This document shows, piece by piece, positions 52,857 through 63,800 of a DNA stretch of 64,000 nt. Both the position numbers and the translations under genes were made by a program. The stretch is taken from positions 124,001 to 188,000 of the forward strand of contig CAZGKW010000001.1 in NCBI GenBank assembly GCA_964526295.1, read 5' to 3'. How positions within the stretch are numbered: position 1 is the first letter of the stretch; every line of letters starts with the position of its first letter. The stretch is from CAZGKW01 sp964526295. GTDB lineage: Bacteria; Planctomycetota; Phycisphaerae; FEN-1346. The notes under the pieces are model-generated. The model did no database searches and was not told where the DNA came from. It saw only the letters and a list, made by a program, of their open reading frames with translations.

Positions 52857-55800
52857 TCACGCGGCGGCGGCGATCGCCCGGCGGCGGGCCAGGACCACCT
52901 GGACCACCTTCCACGCGATGCCGGCCACGAGGACCAGCCACCCGGCTGCCGGCAGGATGCCGAAGAGCACGCTCGCCAGGCCGACGAGAATCAGTGCGGT
53001 GGCGAGGACCCGCCGCCCCCGCTCCGTGAGCTTGCGGCCGACCAGCAGCCGCCTCAAGGCCGCCGCGGTCGCCACAGCCAGGACCACTACGACCAGTCGC
53101 TTCAGGCCCGCCACGAGCGTGTCGGAGGCGGTCCAGGCCGTGATCGTCACCTCCTCGACCTGGGGGCCGGTGAAGGTGAACTGCTGGAACCGTCCGCGGT
53201 CCTGGGGGGCGATCGCGACATCGACACTTACCAGGCCCGTGGCAGCAGGTGGGACGCCGGCCGCGCCGCCGGGGGCGGCCGCTTCGCCTGAGGCGGCCGG
53301 ACCGGAAACGACGGAGGTCCCTGCGGTCAGTCTGCCGGTGCCGTCGGGTTCCAGCCCGCCCGCCAGGCCTCTTCTCGTCACGCGATCATCGGGCATCACT
53401 TTGCCTTCCGCGATGCGGGTGCCGTTGGTGTACGTCTGCTCCGTTGCGGTCTGCCTCTTGGCCTTGGCCTCGAGCTGTTTCTGGTAGCGTGCGACCAGTT
53501 CCCGCTGGTCGCGTCGGCCGCCGCGCTCGGGGGCCTTCTTGGCGGCCTCGTCCACCTCCCTGCCCAGCATGTCCCCCATGCTGATCTGGGGCGCGGCGGG
53601 CTGGGCCTGGGGCTGGCCACGTCGCCCGCGGCCCTGCTGCTGGATGTCGTACCCGTTGAATTGGATTTCGCTCTGGCTCCTCTGGATTTGGGCGGGCGCC
53701 TGGCCCTGCTGTCCCTGCGCCGCCTGGCCGCCGCGCTGGGTCTCCGCCAGCCGCTGGTAGGCGGCGAACTGCTGGAGCCGCTCGTTCGAGATCAGCTTTT
53801 TGCCATCGTACTCGGCGACGCCATCGAGGACGGTCACTCCCTCGGCCTGCTCCTGAAGCTCGTCAACCAAAAGCGTGGTCGACAGGTCGGTCTGGAGCTT
53901 GTTCCGGACGAGCCAGGCATCGTTGAACGTCGTCGACTGGAACGCCCTGTTAAGGGTGACCGTGCCGCCCGCGATCTGAAGGTCCCGGCCGTTCCCCGCA
54001 ACGATCGCCCGACCGGCATGGATGGCGCTGGCGTCCCAGTTGCCGCCGATGTCCAGAGCGGCGTTGCTGGTGATGTTGACGTCCTGCTGCTCGACGAAGT
54101 CATTGAGCCACATCCGGTTGTCGCCCGCGTCGGCCTGCTGGACGACGGCCGCCGCCTTGTCGGCGGTCTGGACGACGTCGCGGAGGTTCTTCTCGGCCTC
54201 GCCGAGGTTGGCCCGGTAGTTGGGGTTCGCGGCCAGCTCGTCGGCCTGGTACTTGAACCAGCCGACGCTGGCCTTCAGGGCCTTGAGGTTCGTCAGGGCC
54301 CGGACCTGGGCGAACTCGTTGCTGGCTTGGAGGGCTTCCTCCTGGCGGCGGATCTGGTCGGCGTAATAGGAGACGGCCTGGGCCTGGAGGTCCCCTTCCT
54401 GGGTCTCGGGCGTCAGCTTCCCCCCGAACCAGAACCACGCGTGCGTCCGCGGCAAGTACAGCTCGGCCCCGGGCCGCTCCACGGTGATGTTGATCGTCTG
54501 GATCAGCGGGAACCCCACGGTCCGCAGGCTGCCCAACCCGTCGAACCTGCCGCCGTACTTGAGGACCACGGCGTAGTCCAGCTCGCCGCGGGCGGTCTTG
54601 ACGAGCGGGATGTGGATGCGCCTCGGCGTCGCCGGGTCGGGCTGGCCGGGCTTGACCGGCCGGCCGGCCACCCAGGCGGTCCAGAGTCTGGCCCCATCGG
54701 GCATCTTGACGACCAGGAACTGCTCGGTGCTGTTGCTGACGTGGTAGGTCTGGACCCCCTGGTACGCCCCGGTCGAGTCGAAGTAGAGGACGGCCTTGCC
54801 CAGGCCGATGCGGGCCCCGACCCCCTCGACGGGCGGCCGGCGGACGGTCCTGAAGACCAGGGCGGGCTCGGCGGCCCCGGGCACCACGATGAAGGCATCG
54901 GTGGCCCCGCCTCGAAGGAGCGGCGCGACGGTCTCCCACTCCCGCTGCCGACGGCCGAGCGTCTCGAGGCCCGTCTGGCGGACCACGTTGACCTCGTCGC
55001 GGCCGGAGCTTTCGAGGGCGACGTACCGGCGCTCGGTTGTCCCGGTTTCGAGGACCGGGATCGGGGCCGCGTGCTCCTCGGGCGTCAGGAGCCGGTCGTT
55101 CTCGACGGCGATCCGCAGTTCGTCCATCACCTCGTCCTGGAGCTCGAGCGTCACCCGCACTTCCTTCTCGCCCGGCACGAGATCGACCGTCTTGTGCCGA
55201 AGGAGCGGCACGCGGACCTCCGCGCCGGCCATGTGGGCGGGCAGGCGAAACTTGATCTCCCGGATCCCGGCCTCGCGGACCTCCAGGACCACCAGGATCG
55301 TCTCCTCGATCGCCCGGTCCGTCACCCGCACGTTCGTCACGGTGTACCCGCTGACCTTGGGGGTCCGGCGGACGAGGGCCAACCGGCCGGCGTAGTCGGG
55401 GTCCTTGTAGCGAAGCGCCAAGCGGGCCAAGTCCCGCTGGCCCCCGACGAGCCACCCCGCGACCTGCTTCAGGAACACCCGCTCGAGGTTCACGAGGTCC
55501 TGGGCCCGGACGTCGTAGGCCGGGTCGGCCTGGACGACGAGGTCGCCCTGCTGGCGGTCGACGTCGAGGACCTCCAGGCGGGGAAGGGGGACCTCGGCCC
55601 CGGCGTCCGCCGCCTTGGTGTGGGCCCGGATGAGGATCGGGACGCTGCCCCCCAGGCCCGCCGTGAAGTAGACCGTCAGGAGCTGCTCCCCCTCGGGGAC
55701 CCGTGCTCCCGCGTTGCCCGGCCCGGGCACCTCGTCCCCGGGCGTCTTGACGATGCCCCACTCGAAGCCGCCGGGCGCCGACACCTCGTCCACCTCCATG

Positions 55801-58800
55801 CCCGCCGGCAGCAGGACGCGGGCCCGGTGGATCGGCCGGTCCTGGACGCCCAGGAGGACACGGCTCTCCAGGCGATGCTCCCGTTCGGCGATCCGGAGGA
55901 TCGTCTGGACCTCGGCCGTCACCTTCGGGGCCACCGTCCGGACCGAGAGGCGGACCGTGAACGGCACGCCGACGAACTCGTAGGCCTGGTAGGGCCGGAT
56001 GCCGAGGGGGCTCTCGTCGGCGGAGGCGGCGATGAAGCCGGGGGCATTCGGGGCGGGCTGGGGCAGGTCCGTCCGCCGGGCCCCGCTGGTCTCCTCCGTC
56101 CGGACGTCCAGCAGGGGGCTTCGGCGGACGACCAGCCGGCCCGTGTGCCGGATCGCCCCGGCAACGTCCACCACGGGCACGGTGATGCGGTCGGTCTCGT
56201 CGGCCGGCACGGGCCCGGCCCGCCACAGGTGGACGCTGAACGTCTCGGTGCCCTTGGCGGCCTTCAGGAGACCGACCTCGAGCTTTTGCCGGCCGTCGGC
56301 CTGACGGACCTCCCAGCCGCGGACGTTCGTCCCGGCGACCTTCTCGACGAGGTACCCCTGGGGCAGGTCGACGGAGAAGAACTCGCGCTCGCCCCGGCGG
56401 AAGTTGAGCCCAAGGTCCCACGCCACGCGGAGCTGGTCCTCCTGGACGTCGAAGCGGGCGTCCGAAACGACCGTCAGGGCCTTGTCGATCTGGCCTTCGC
56501 TGACCGTCGGCCGCCACTGGACGCTCAGCTCGCCGGTGGCATCGAGGGCGGTGGCGATGGTCTCGTCGGCCTGTTTCGTCTCGTAGGTCCGCCGGTCGGG
56601 TACCGCGCCGAGGCGAACCTCTGTCCGGGCCTCGGGGATGCGGAGCTCGAGGGCGGTGGCCGGCGCGGCCGGCAGCCGGCCTTGCGCGACGCGCCACCCG
56701 CCCTGCCGCTGGAGCTTCATCCGCACCGCCACGTCCAGACGGTGCCGGCCCTTGCCCGTCGCGTAGAGGACGACGAACGACCGCGGGGCCGACCGCGGTC
56801 GGGCCTTGCTCTGGCGGGCGGCCTGCGGGTCGAGCGTCGCGACGCTGAGGCGGGCGGGCTTGCCGTCGAGGTCGGCCCGGGCCAGCACGCCGCCCTCCAG
56901 CGGCAGGGGGACCTGGGCGTACTCATCCGTGAAGACGTCCAGATCGAGCCGCCCTTCGACCAGGAGATACTCGTCGCCTTCGAGGCGGGCGGTGAAGCCG
57001 GCCCCGGCCAGGGCGTAGTCGGCCGGCGGCTCGACCTGCGCGAGCCGTTCGTCCGGATAGGCCAGGTTCCACAGCTCGACGAAGCGGTCGTACGGAACGA
57101 GGAGGCGGTCGGCCCCCTCGATGCCCTCCTTTGAGGCCGGGTCGTAGGGCAGGATGACGGCATCCGCGGGGACCTTGACCGGCTCGGGCGGGGGGACGAC
57201 CTGGATCACGTACGGCCCGCCGTCGCCCTTGCTCTGGGCCCGGAGATCGGCCGGCGCGACGAGGACGGCACCCAGAACGAGCAGCGTCGCCGCGGCCGCC
57301 GCCGCGCTCCGCCGACGACCGCGCACCAGGCCCATCACCTTGCTCCAGGCCCATTTCACCAGGGCCGCGGCAAGGTAGTACGGGACCAGCAGGCAGGCCA
57401 CGTAGAACGCCCCGTTCAGCACCAGCGCGAGGCCCAGCAGCGACGGGATGGCCGGCAGGAGCGTCGTGACGAGCAGCACCGCCGCCACCAGGCCGATCCT
57501 GTGGCCGACGGGGCGGTTCGTCATCGCCAGCCCGGCCACGAGGACCGCCAGGGCGAACGCGGCCGAGAGGGCCTCCAGACGCCGGCGGCTGACCACGGAG
57601 AAGCCGATCTCGGGCTCGGCCCCGAGGCTGCGGAACGTGACGGCCCGGCCGGTGGGTGTCAGGTCGATCTTCAGGCTCCGGGCCCCGGCGAGGGCCCAGA
57701 CGGGGGCCTTGCGGACCTGGCCCTCGGGCTTTTCGGGTGGCGGCGGGGGCTCGCCGGAGGGTCGGGGGGCCGTCACCGGCGGGGGCGGCGTCTCGGTCGG
57801 CCGCGCGGCCGCCGCGGGCATCTCGGCGGACGCTTCGCGCTCGTCGGCATCTTCCGCGAAGTGCTCGATCCGGTCCATCTCGCGATAGCGCCAGCGCCCG
57901 TCCTCGTCCCCCTCATACGCGCCGTAGCCATCGATATCTTTGCCGAGGCGGACCCGGCTTTCGGCCGACATGTCGCCCGTCACGGCGGTCAACCACCCGA
58001 TGAGGCCGCCCCCCGGATCGATCCCCCCGCCGGCAGCGTAGAGGAACTCCGCCACGCGCGTGGCGGCCAGAACGATCGGCTCGACGCCCTCGGCGACGAC
58101 GCTCCCTTCGGTCGAGACGACCCGGTGATCGGCCGGGGCGTCGAGGTGCCAGACGAGGTTCGCCACGGGCACCTCGTATCCCTCCTCGCCGGGGGCATCG
58201 TGCAGGAGGAGCCGCGGGGCCATCAGCTCCACGCCCTCCCAGAACCCCAGGTCCTCGACGGGCGTCTCGTAGACGACCGTCAGGTCGCGAGCGGTGGTCG
58301 CGTTCGCCCCCGACAGGCCCACCAGGACGCTCTCGCCCTCCTGCTGGGGCTTGACGGGCCTGCCGTCCAGCGTCACCGACCAGAGGGCCGACTTCTCCGG
58401 CAGGCGGACCTGGACGAACGTGGCCTTGGTCCGGAGGCGGAGGCGGACGGCGTTCTGGCTGAGGCCCGTCGTCGAGAGGAGCGTGACCAGCTCGGCCCGC
58501 TCGACGATCGCCGGCGGCAGGAAGTACCGCCGCGGCCGCTCGATCCGGACCCGGACCGGCTCGGGCTTCCCGACGAAGACGTAAGCCCCGAGGAGCCGCT
58601 TCCCGGGCTGGTACTTCGCATCGACCAGCTCGCCGACGTCGACCCGCCGGGGGGCGTCGGTCACCTCGCAGACCAGCTCGGGGCTGCCCTCGACGGCGAC
58701 GAAGCCCGACTGGTACTCCACGCCGTCGGCCTCGGGCGTCGGCAGGGCCAAGTCCTCGTGCTCCTCGCCGCCGAGGGGCTGCTGGAAGTCGACGGCAAGC

Positions 58801-60857
58801 TTCAGCGTGCCGGCGTCGGCCCTGGCGAGCAGGACGGTCCACCGTCGGCCGCCCTCGACGACTTCGCTGCGGTATTCCTTGACGCCCGTCCCGTCGAGGC
58901 CGGTGATCGACAGCGCGAGCGGCGTGTCCTCGGGCAGGATGAAGGAGAGCCGCCGGGCCCGGGCCTGCTCGACCTCGTAGACCAGCTCGTAGTGGGCGAA
59001 GAGGGCGTCGCGATCGATGCGAAGGAACGAGTAGGTCTCGGCCTTGAGGCGCGGCGGGGTCCGCTCGACCGCCAGCCGGGCCGTGTAGGGCCGACTCTCG
59101 TAGCGGTACGCGACGCTCGTCCCGACGCCGGCCAGGCCGAACTGGGCCTTCTCGTTCTCATCCAGCGGCGCCAGGCCTTCGAGCGTCTCGGGCTGGACCC
59201 GCATGTCATCGCGGGCGTCGACGGCCACGGCCCCGACGTCGCGGGTCGCGCCGAGCACCGCAAAGGTCGGCAGCGAGACCGTCTGAGAGTCCCACGGGTC
59301 GAACCAGTCGTCCGGGACGTGCTCCGCGTGGAAGAAGACGCGGCCCTGCTCCCCCGCCGGGACGCCCTGGGGCAGGCGGACGTGGACCCGCCGCGACCCG
59401 TCGGGCCGGTCGTACCGCTCGAACGCGAGGGCCTGGTCGCCCTCGCCGGTGACCCTCATCACGTCCCAGTCGGGCGGGGCCGAGAAATCCAGCGAGAAGA
59501 CCTTCTCCTCCTGCGCCAGCACCGCAAACCCGCCGCGAAGCTCCAGGCCGCCGTCCTGAAGGACGAGCAGCAGGTTCGTCGTGACGAGCAGGCGCGCCGG
59601 GGGCTTCTCGAACCGGGCCGACAGGTCGAACGCCGGCTGCGGCGCGTAATACGCCACCACCGGCCGGACGGTCGGGGCCCCCGGCTCGGCCTGGAGGACG
59701 GTCGGGGGGATCGCCTGGACCAGGGCGGCGTTGTCGATCGGGATGAGGCCCTTCGTGGCGATGCGGCCGGCCTGGAGCCGGTCCTCCAGGAGCAGCCCCA
59801 CCACCGCCACGTGGCCGACCGTCTCGAGCGGCTCGATCTGCGGCAGACGCCACGTGCCGAGGTCCGGCGCCGACCGCACCGCCGACAGGTGGACCACGAC
59901 CGTGTCGGTGGCCTCCTCGCGGAGATGGACCTCCAGGACGCGCCCGTCGCCGCCGTCGGCCTCGGGCACCATGGCCCATCGGGCGAGGCGCGGCGAGTGG
60001 ACGTCGGTGATCTCGAACCCCTCGGGCACCGCGAACCGGAACGCATCCACCGCCCGGTGCAGGATGCTCAGGCTGATCGTCGCGTGGAGCCGCTCGTAGG
60101 CCTGCGTGACCTCGTCGACGAGGACGCTGCGGGCGATGACGACCCGCTCCCGCCGCTTCAGGCGGCTGTTGAGGGTCATCACCAGGGAGATAGGGCCCCG
60201 CTTCGGAAGGAGGACGAACCGCGTCTCCTCGGCGGCCTCCTCGAAAACGCGGCTGACGACCGCCGCCCCGCTCACGACCTCGACGTCGCCGGGCACCGTC
60301 AGACGCATCCGGGCGGCCGTCGGCACGGGGACCTGGAACGAAAGGAGCTGTCGGGCGGCGGTGGTCTGGAGCGGGGTGACCATCTCGAGGGCCAGCTCGT
60401 GCCGCCCCACGCCCTCGATGAACAGCATGAGCCGCCCGTCGTCGGCCAGGCCGATGGGGGCCCCTCGTCCGTCGAGCGCCGCCCGGCGGATGCCCACGCC
60501 CGAGGCGTCGAGGCCGAGCGTGTGCAGGCCCTTCTCAAGGACCGAGGCGGCGAGGCTGCCCGTGATCTCGGCCCGCTCCTCGCCGACGCGGACGTGGTAG
60601 TCCGCCTCGGTCAGGACCGCTTCCAGGGGGGCCTTGCTCTGGGCCTCCTTGCGGGCCTTCTCCAGGAGCTCCCCGAACTGCTCCCGCGTGAGGAGCACGC
60701 GGCGCGTCTCGCCCTCCAGGAGGACGTTCAGGTCCTCGAACGGGACGTAGAGCTCGCGTTCGGGCTTCTCCTTCTCGGGGGGCGGCACCCCGAGGGACCG
60801 GCCGGGCGCCGCCGTGGCCGCCGCCAGAAGGGTCAGGATGAGGAGGGGCTTACGCAT
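52857..60857 (-). CDS. Giant exported membrane protein, internally duplicated
   Basis: 2,666 residues from ATG at 60857, with AAGGAGGCG upstream. Signal peptide MRKPLLILTLLAAATAAPGR. Half one (to ~1095) is strand-rich and followed by several membrane segments (~1095-1190, e.g. LEALSAAFALAVLVAGLAM). A second signal-like segment (TLLVLGAVLVAPADLRAQS, ~1193-1210) opens half two, which ends in a Q/G-rich low-complexity stretch and C-terminal membrane segments (VVVVLAVATAAALRRLL). The halves share module order: a 'LPYD..LLVPYDRFVEL' or 'YVPFEDLNVLLEGE' opening, 'GY.V..V...VRGWEV', 'TVHL' and 'AGRPVKP' or 'DGRPVKP' motifs. The upstream gene repeats the same series. Start and upstream stop overlap by 8 bases. 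Probably a cell-envelope scaffold; function unknown. Confidence 0.8.
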   Translation of the reverse strand: MRKPLLILTLLAAATAAPGRSLGVPPPEKEKPERELYVPFEDLNVLLEGETRRVLLTREQFGELLEKARKEAQSKAPLEAVLTEADYHVRVGEERAEITGSLAASVLEKGLHTLGLDASGVGIRRAALDGRGAPIGLADDGRLMLFIEGVGRHELALEMVTPLQTTAARQLLSFQVPVPTAARMRLTVPGDVEVVSGAAVVSRVFEEAAEETRFVLLPKRGPISLVMTLNSRLKRRERVVIARSVLVDEVTQAYERLHATISLSILHRAVDAFRFAVPEGFEITDVHSPRLARWAMVPEADGGDGRVLEVHLREEATDTVVVHLSAVRSAPDLGTWRLPQIEPLETVGHVAVVGLLLEDRLQAGRIATKGLIPIDNAALVQAIPPTVLQAEPGAPTVRPVVAYYAPQPAFDLSARFEKPPARLLVTTNLLLVLQDGGLELRGGFAVLAQEEKVFSLDFSAPPDWDVMRVTGEGDQALAFERYDRPDGSRRVHVRLPQGVPAGEQGRVFFHAEHVPDDWFDPWDSQTVSLPTFAVLGATRDVGAVAVDARDDMRVQPETLEGLAPLDENEKAQFGLAGVGTSVAYRYESRPYTARLAVERTPPRLKAETYSFLRIDRDALFAHYELVYEVEQARARRLSFILPEDTPLALSITGLDGTGVKEYRSEVVEGGRRWTVLLARADAGTLKLAVDFQQPLGGEEHEDLALPTPEADGVEYQSGFVAVEGSPELVCEVTDAPRRVDVGELVDAKYQPGKRLLGAYVFVGKPEPVRVRIERPRRYFLPPAIVERAELVTLLSTTGLSQNAVRLRLRTKATFVQVRLPEKSALWSVTLDGRPVKPQQEGESVLVGLSGANATTARDLTVVYETPVEDLGFWEGVELMAPRLLLHDAPGEEGYEVPVANLVWHLDAPADHRVVSTEGSVVAEGVEPIVLAATRVAEFLYAAGGGIDPGGGLIGWLTAVTGDMSAESRVRLGKDIDGYGAYEGDEDGRWRYREMDRIEHFAEDADEREASAEMPAAAARPTETPPPPVTAPRPSGEPPPPPEKPEGQVRKAPVWALAGARSLKIDLTPTGRAVTFRSLGAEPEIGFSVVSRRRLEALSAAFALAVLVAGLAMTNRPVGHRIGLVAAVLLVTTLLPAIPSLLGLALVLNGAFYVACLLVPYYLAAALVKWAWSKVMGLVRGRRRSAAAAAATLLVLGAVLVAPADLRAQSKGDGGPYVIQVVPPPEPVKVPADAVILPYDPASKEGIEGADRLLVPYDRFVELWNLAYPDERLAQVEPPADYALAGAGFTARLEGDEYLLVEGRLDLDVFTDEYAQVPLPLEGGVLARADLDGKPARLSVATLDPQAARQSKARPRSAPRSFVVLYATGKGRHRLDVAVRMKLQRQGGWRVAQGRLPAAPATALELRIPEARTEVRLGAVPDRRTYETKQADETIATALDATGELSVQWRPTVSEGQIDKALTVVSDARFDVQEDQLRVAWDLGLNFRRGEREFFSVDLPQGYLVEKVAGTNVRGWEVRQADGRQKLEVGLLKAAKGTETFSVHLWRAGPVPADETDRITVPVVDVAGAIRHTGRLVVRRSPLLDVRTEETSGARRTDLPQPAPNAPGFIAASADESPLGIRPYQAYEFVGVPFTVRLSVRTVAPKVTAEVQTILRIAEREHRLESRVLLGVQDRPIHRARVLLPAGMEVDEVSAPGGFEWGIVKTPGDEVPGPGNAGARVPEGEQLLTVYFTAGLGGSVPILIRAHTKAADAGAEVPLPRLEVLDVDRQQGDLVVQADPAYDVRAQDLVNLERVFLKQVAGWLVGGQRDLARLALRYKDPDYAGRLALVRRTPKVSGYTVTNVRVTDRAIEETILVVLEVREAGIREIKFRLPAHMAGAEVRVPLLRHKTVDLVPGEKEVRVTLELQDEVMDELRIAVENDRLLTPEEHAAPIPVLETGTTERRYVALESSGRDEVNVVRQTGLETLGRRQREWETVAPLLRGGATDAFIVVPGAAEPALVFRTVRRPPVEGVGARIGLGKAVLYFDSTGAYQGVQTYHVSNSTEQFLVVKMPDGARLWTAWVAGRPVKPGQPDPATPRRIHIPLVKTARGELDYAVVLKYGGRFDGLGSLRTVGFPLIQTINITVERPGAELYLPRTHAWFWFGGKLTPETQEGDLQAQAVSYYADQIRRQEEALQASNEFAQVRALTNLKALKASVGWFKYQADELAANPNYRANLGEAEKNLRDVVQTADKAAAVVQQADAGDNRMWLNDFVEQQDVNITSNAALDIGGNWDASAIHAGRAIVAGNGRDLQIAGGTVTLNRAFQSTTFNDAWLVRNKLQTDLSTTLLVDELQEQAEGVTVLDGVAEYDGKKLISNERLQQFAAYQRLAETQRGGQAAQGQQGQAPAQIQRSQSEIQFNGYDIQQQGRGRRGQPQAQPAAPQISMGDMLGREVDEAAKKAPERGGRRDQRELVARYQKQLEAKAKRQTATEQTYTNGTRIAEGKVMPDDRVTRRGLAGGLEPDGTGRLTAGTSVVSGPAASGEAAAPGGAAGVPPAATGLVSVDVAIAPQDRGRFQQFTFTGPQVEEVTITAWTASDTLVAGLKRLVVVVLAVATAAALRRLLVGRKLTERGRRVLATALILVGLASVLFGILPAAGWLVLVAGIAWKVVQVVLARRRAIAAAA

Positions 60858-63800
60858 GGCGGTCGCCTCCTTCCTGGTTGCCTTCCGCCGTATCGGACTC
60901 GCCCTCGCCCTCGGCGGGCGCCTTTGGTCCACCCTCGTCGGGTTTCTCGTCCTCCTTCTTCGGAGGCGGCTGCTCGTCCTTCGCGGGCTGCTTGGCCTTG
61001 CCGGCCGGCGGCTTGTCCTGGCGGACGCCCCGTCGGGCCTGGATGGCGTCGCGGCGGGCGCGGGCGGCCTCGGTGCGGGCCTGGGCCTCGGCGATGCGGG
61101 CCTCCTGCCGGGCCTTCGCGCGGGCCTGGACCGCCGGGTCGCGCGGGCGGGTCACCACGACGTACCAGACGATCCACACGATGGCCACGACAAAGCACGC
61201 CGCCGCGGCCGCGTTCGAGAACATCGCCCGCCAGAACGACGGCATGAAAACCGACAGGAGCACCCAGATGACGATGAGCACGCCGACCACGAGGACCCGC
61301 TGCGCCAGGTCCTTCCGCAGCAGCCGGGCCCCGATGGCCAGAATGATGATCGTGACGATCGCGGCGAAGGCCGTGCCGTTGATCGTGTACACGTGCAGGG
61401 CGCCGTCCGGTCCCCCCTCGGGCCGGAGCGTCGAGAACAGGAGGTGGCGGCCCTCGGTGGCGAAGTCCATCAGGCGGGCCTGGTCGACGCCCGTCCCGGC
61501 GACGACCTGGCTGATGAGCCATTCGGCCGAATAAGTGCTCTCCGGCCACAGGCGGAAGCCCCGGTAGTGCCAGGTGAAAACGTCGTTCCACGGGCCGGTC
61601 TTCCCGAGGTAGGTCCGGTCCTTCGGCACGTAGACCGAGAGCCAGACCCGCTGGATGGCCGGCTCTTCGGGGAAGGTGGGCGTCTCCAGGTGCCCCGCCC
61701 CGCCCGGCATGGCGTAGCGCAGCTCGACGAGGAACGGCTCGTCGGGCGCCAGGCCCACCAGGGGGATGTAATACCGGCCGGACCCCGCCTCGCCCTGCTC
61801 GACGTCCCGGCGCTGGCCGTTCACCCACAGCATGAGCGGCTCGACGCCGCCCTCGTCGCCCGTCTCGGGGAACTCGACGGCCAGCCGCTGGCGGACCGAC
61901 CGCATCCGGTAGAGCGCCTGGACGCTCGTCACGTCGCTCGGCGTCACGACCATCCGGACGAGGGCCGACTCGATGGCCGTCGCCTTGACGTCCATCGGCT
62001 CGTACCGGGTGGCCTGGACGGTCAGCGACCAGGCATCGTGGAACTCGAAGGCCCTGGAGGCGTCCTTGACCTTGCGGCCGCCGTAGAGGTCGTACTGCGG
62101 GTCGACAGGCCTGAGGCCCGTCGGTTCGCCCTCCGGGGCGACGTCGATCGTCTCGGCCTTCGCCAGGACGATCTGGCCCCAGGCCCGATCGGCGCCCCGC
62201 GGCACGAGGCGCGGCACCGTCAGCGGCACGGGCTTGCCGGTGTCGAGCTTGTCGACCTTCGTCTCCCAGGCGAGCCGGATGGCCAGGTCGCCGATCAGCT
62301 CGGCCTCGCGCTCCAGGCCCCAGGCGACGTAGCCCTCGGCGAGGTCCTGGGGGGCCTCCTCGCCCTCCAGGGCCCGCTTCCGGACGCCGCCGGTGGTGAC
62401 GCGGACCTCATCGGCCAGCTCGGCCGGCACGTCGATCCGCACGGCCTTCACGCCGCTGTACCTGATGCTGTAGAAGAACGTCGCCGCGTACTTGACGACG
62501 CCCGACTCGACCCGCATCTCCAGGAGCTGGGCGACCGTAACGTGGGGCTTTCGGCGCTCGGCCGCCAGCGCGAGCGACGCAGGCTCGTCCGTGTAGGCGA
62601 ATGCCAGGACGGCCTTCTCGTCCGAAGCCCGGGTGTTGCGCAGGCCTTGGACGGCCTCGGCGTAGGAGATCGTCCGCAGGCCCGTCGTCTCCGTCGGGTT
62701 GACGTGCAGGCTCTCGGGGGCGTAGACGACGAGCCGGCCGGTCTCGCGCTCCACGTCCAGGACCCGCGGCAGCGGCGGCGAGATCGCGGCCGCCTTGCCG
62801 GTCGGGGCCAACAGGTCCGGCTCCCGCAGCGGCCGGTGGAGCTTCACTGCCAGGGCCACCTTGCCCATGGCCTTTCGCGACAGGTTCACCACCAGGCGCC
62901 TCGGGTCCTGCCCCTCGACGTGGTGGGTATCGACCTCGACGGGCTGGGCCGCGCCGACGCTCGCGCCGCCGACCTGCCGCACCTCGTACCCCTCGGGGAC
63001 CTCGACGGCCAGTCCGAAGACGCCCGCCCGCTGGACGTCGTAGACGGCCAGGAAGTCGACCGTCAGGGCCTCGGGCCGGAGGTGGACCTCGGCCAGGGCC
63101 GTCGCCAGGACCCGCGGCTGGATCTTCTCGACGCTCAAGGCCAGGCCGAACGGCAGCGTCGCGTAGCGGTAGGAGAAGTCCCAGTCGGCCCGCTTCAGGT
63201 TCGCCGGCAGCTCGGCCGTATCGAGCTGGAGGAGCTTGTCCGTGCGGCCCGCCTCGGCCCGGAGGCCCGCAGCGACTTTGACGACGACGACCCCCATCTG
63301 CCGCCCGACCCCGACCGCCTGGACGACGGGCACGACGACCTCACCGTCGCCGGCGGTGGTGAACTTCTCCAGCTCGACGATGAGGTCCTGCGAGCCCTTG
63401 GCGGGCTCGAAGAGCTGGACGGTGATCCGCTGCTTCTCGGGCCTGCCCGCCTCGGCCGGGGCCGCCTCGACGGACCACTCGCGGACGTTCGGATCGAAGA
63501 CGCCCGCGACCTTCTGGTCGGCCGGCACGTCGACGACGAGCGTCGAGACCTCGGCCCGGCTGATCTCGTACCCGAGGAGCGTCCGGGTCCGCGTCACGCC
63601 CTCGTCGATCCAGACCTGTTGCTCGGCCTTGACGCTGGCGAGGGCCTCCAGGCCCCTGGCGCCCTCGGCCTTCGGGGTCCACTCGATCCGCACCTCCGGG
63701 GCCGCCCCGACGAACGCCAGGACGTGGGTCTCGTCGGCATCCGCGTCGGCCGGCACCTCGGTGGCGGCGAGCATCGGGTGGATGTTGACCTTGACACCCG

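Noticed and set aside
57501..61247. Plus-strand open frames of 1,157 and 1,248 codons across 53.6-61.2 kb
   Set aside because: Opposite strand of the giant membrane proteins. Composition is R/G/P/D-rich without domains, whereas the minus strand has signal peptides, membrane helices and ribosome sites.
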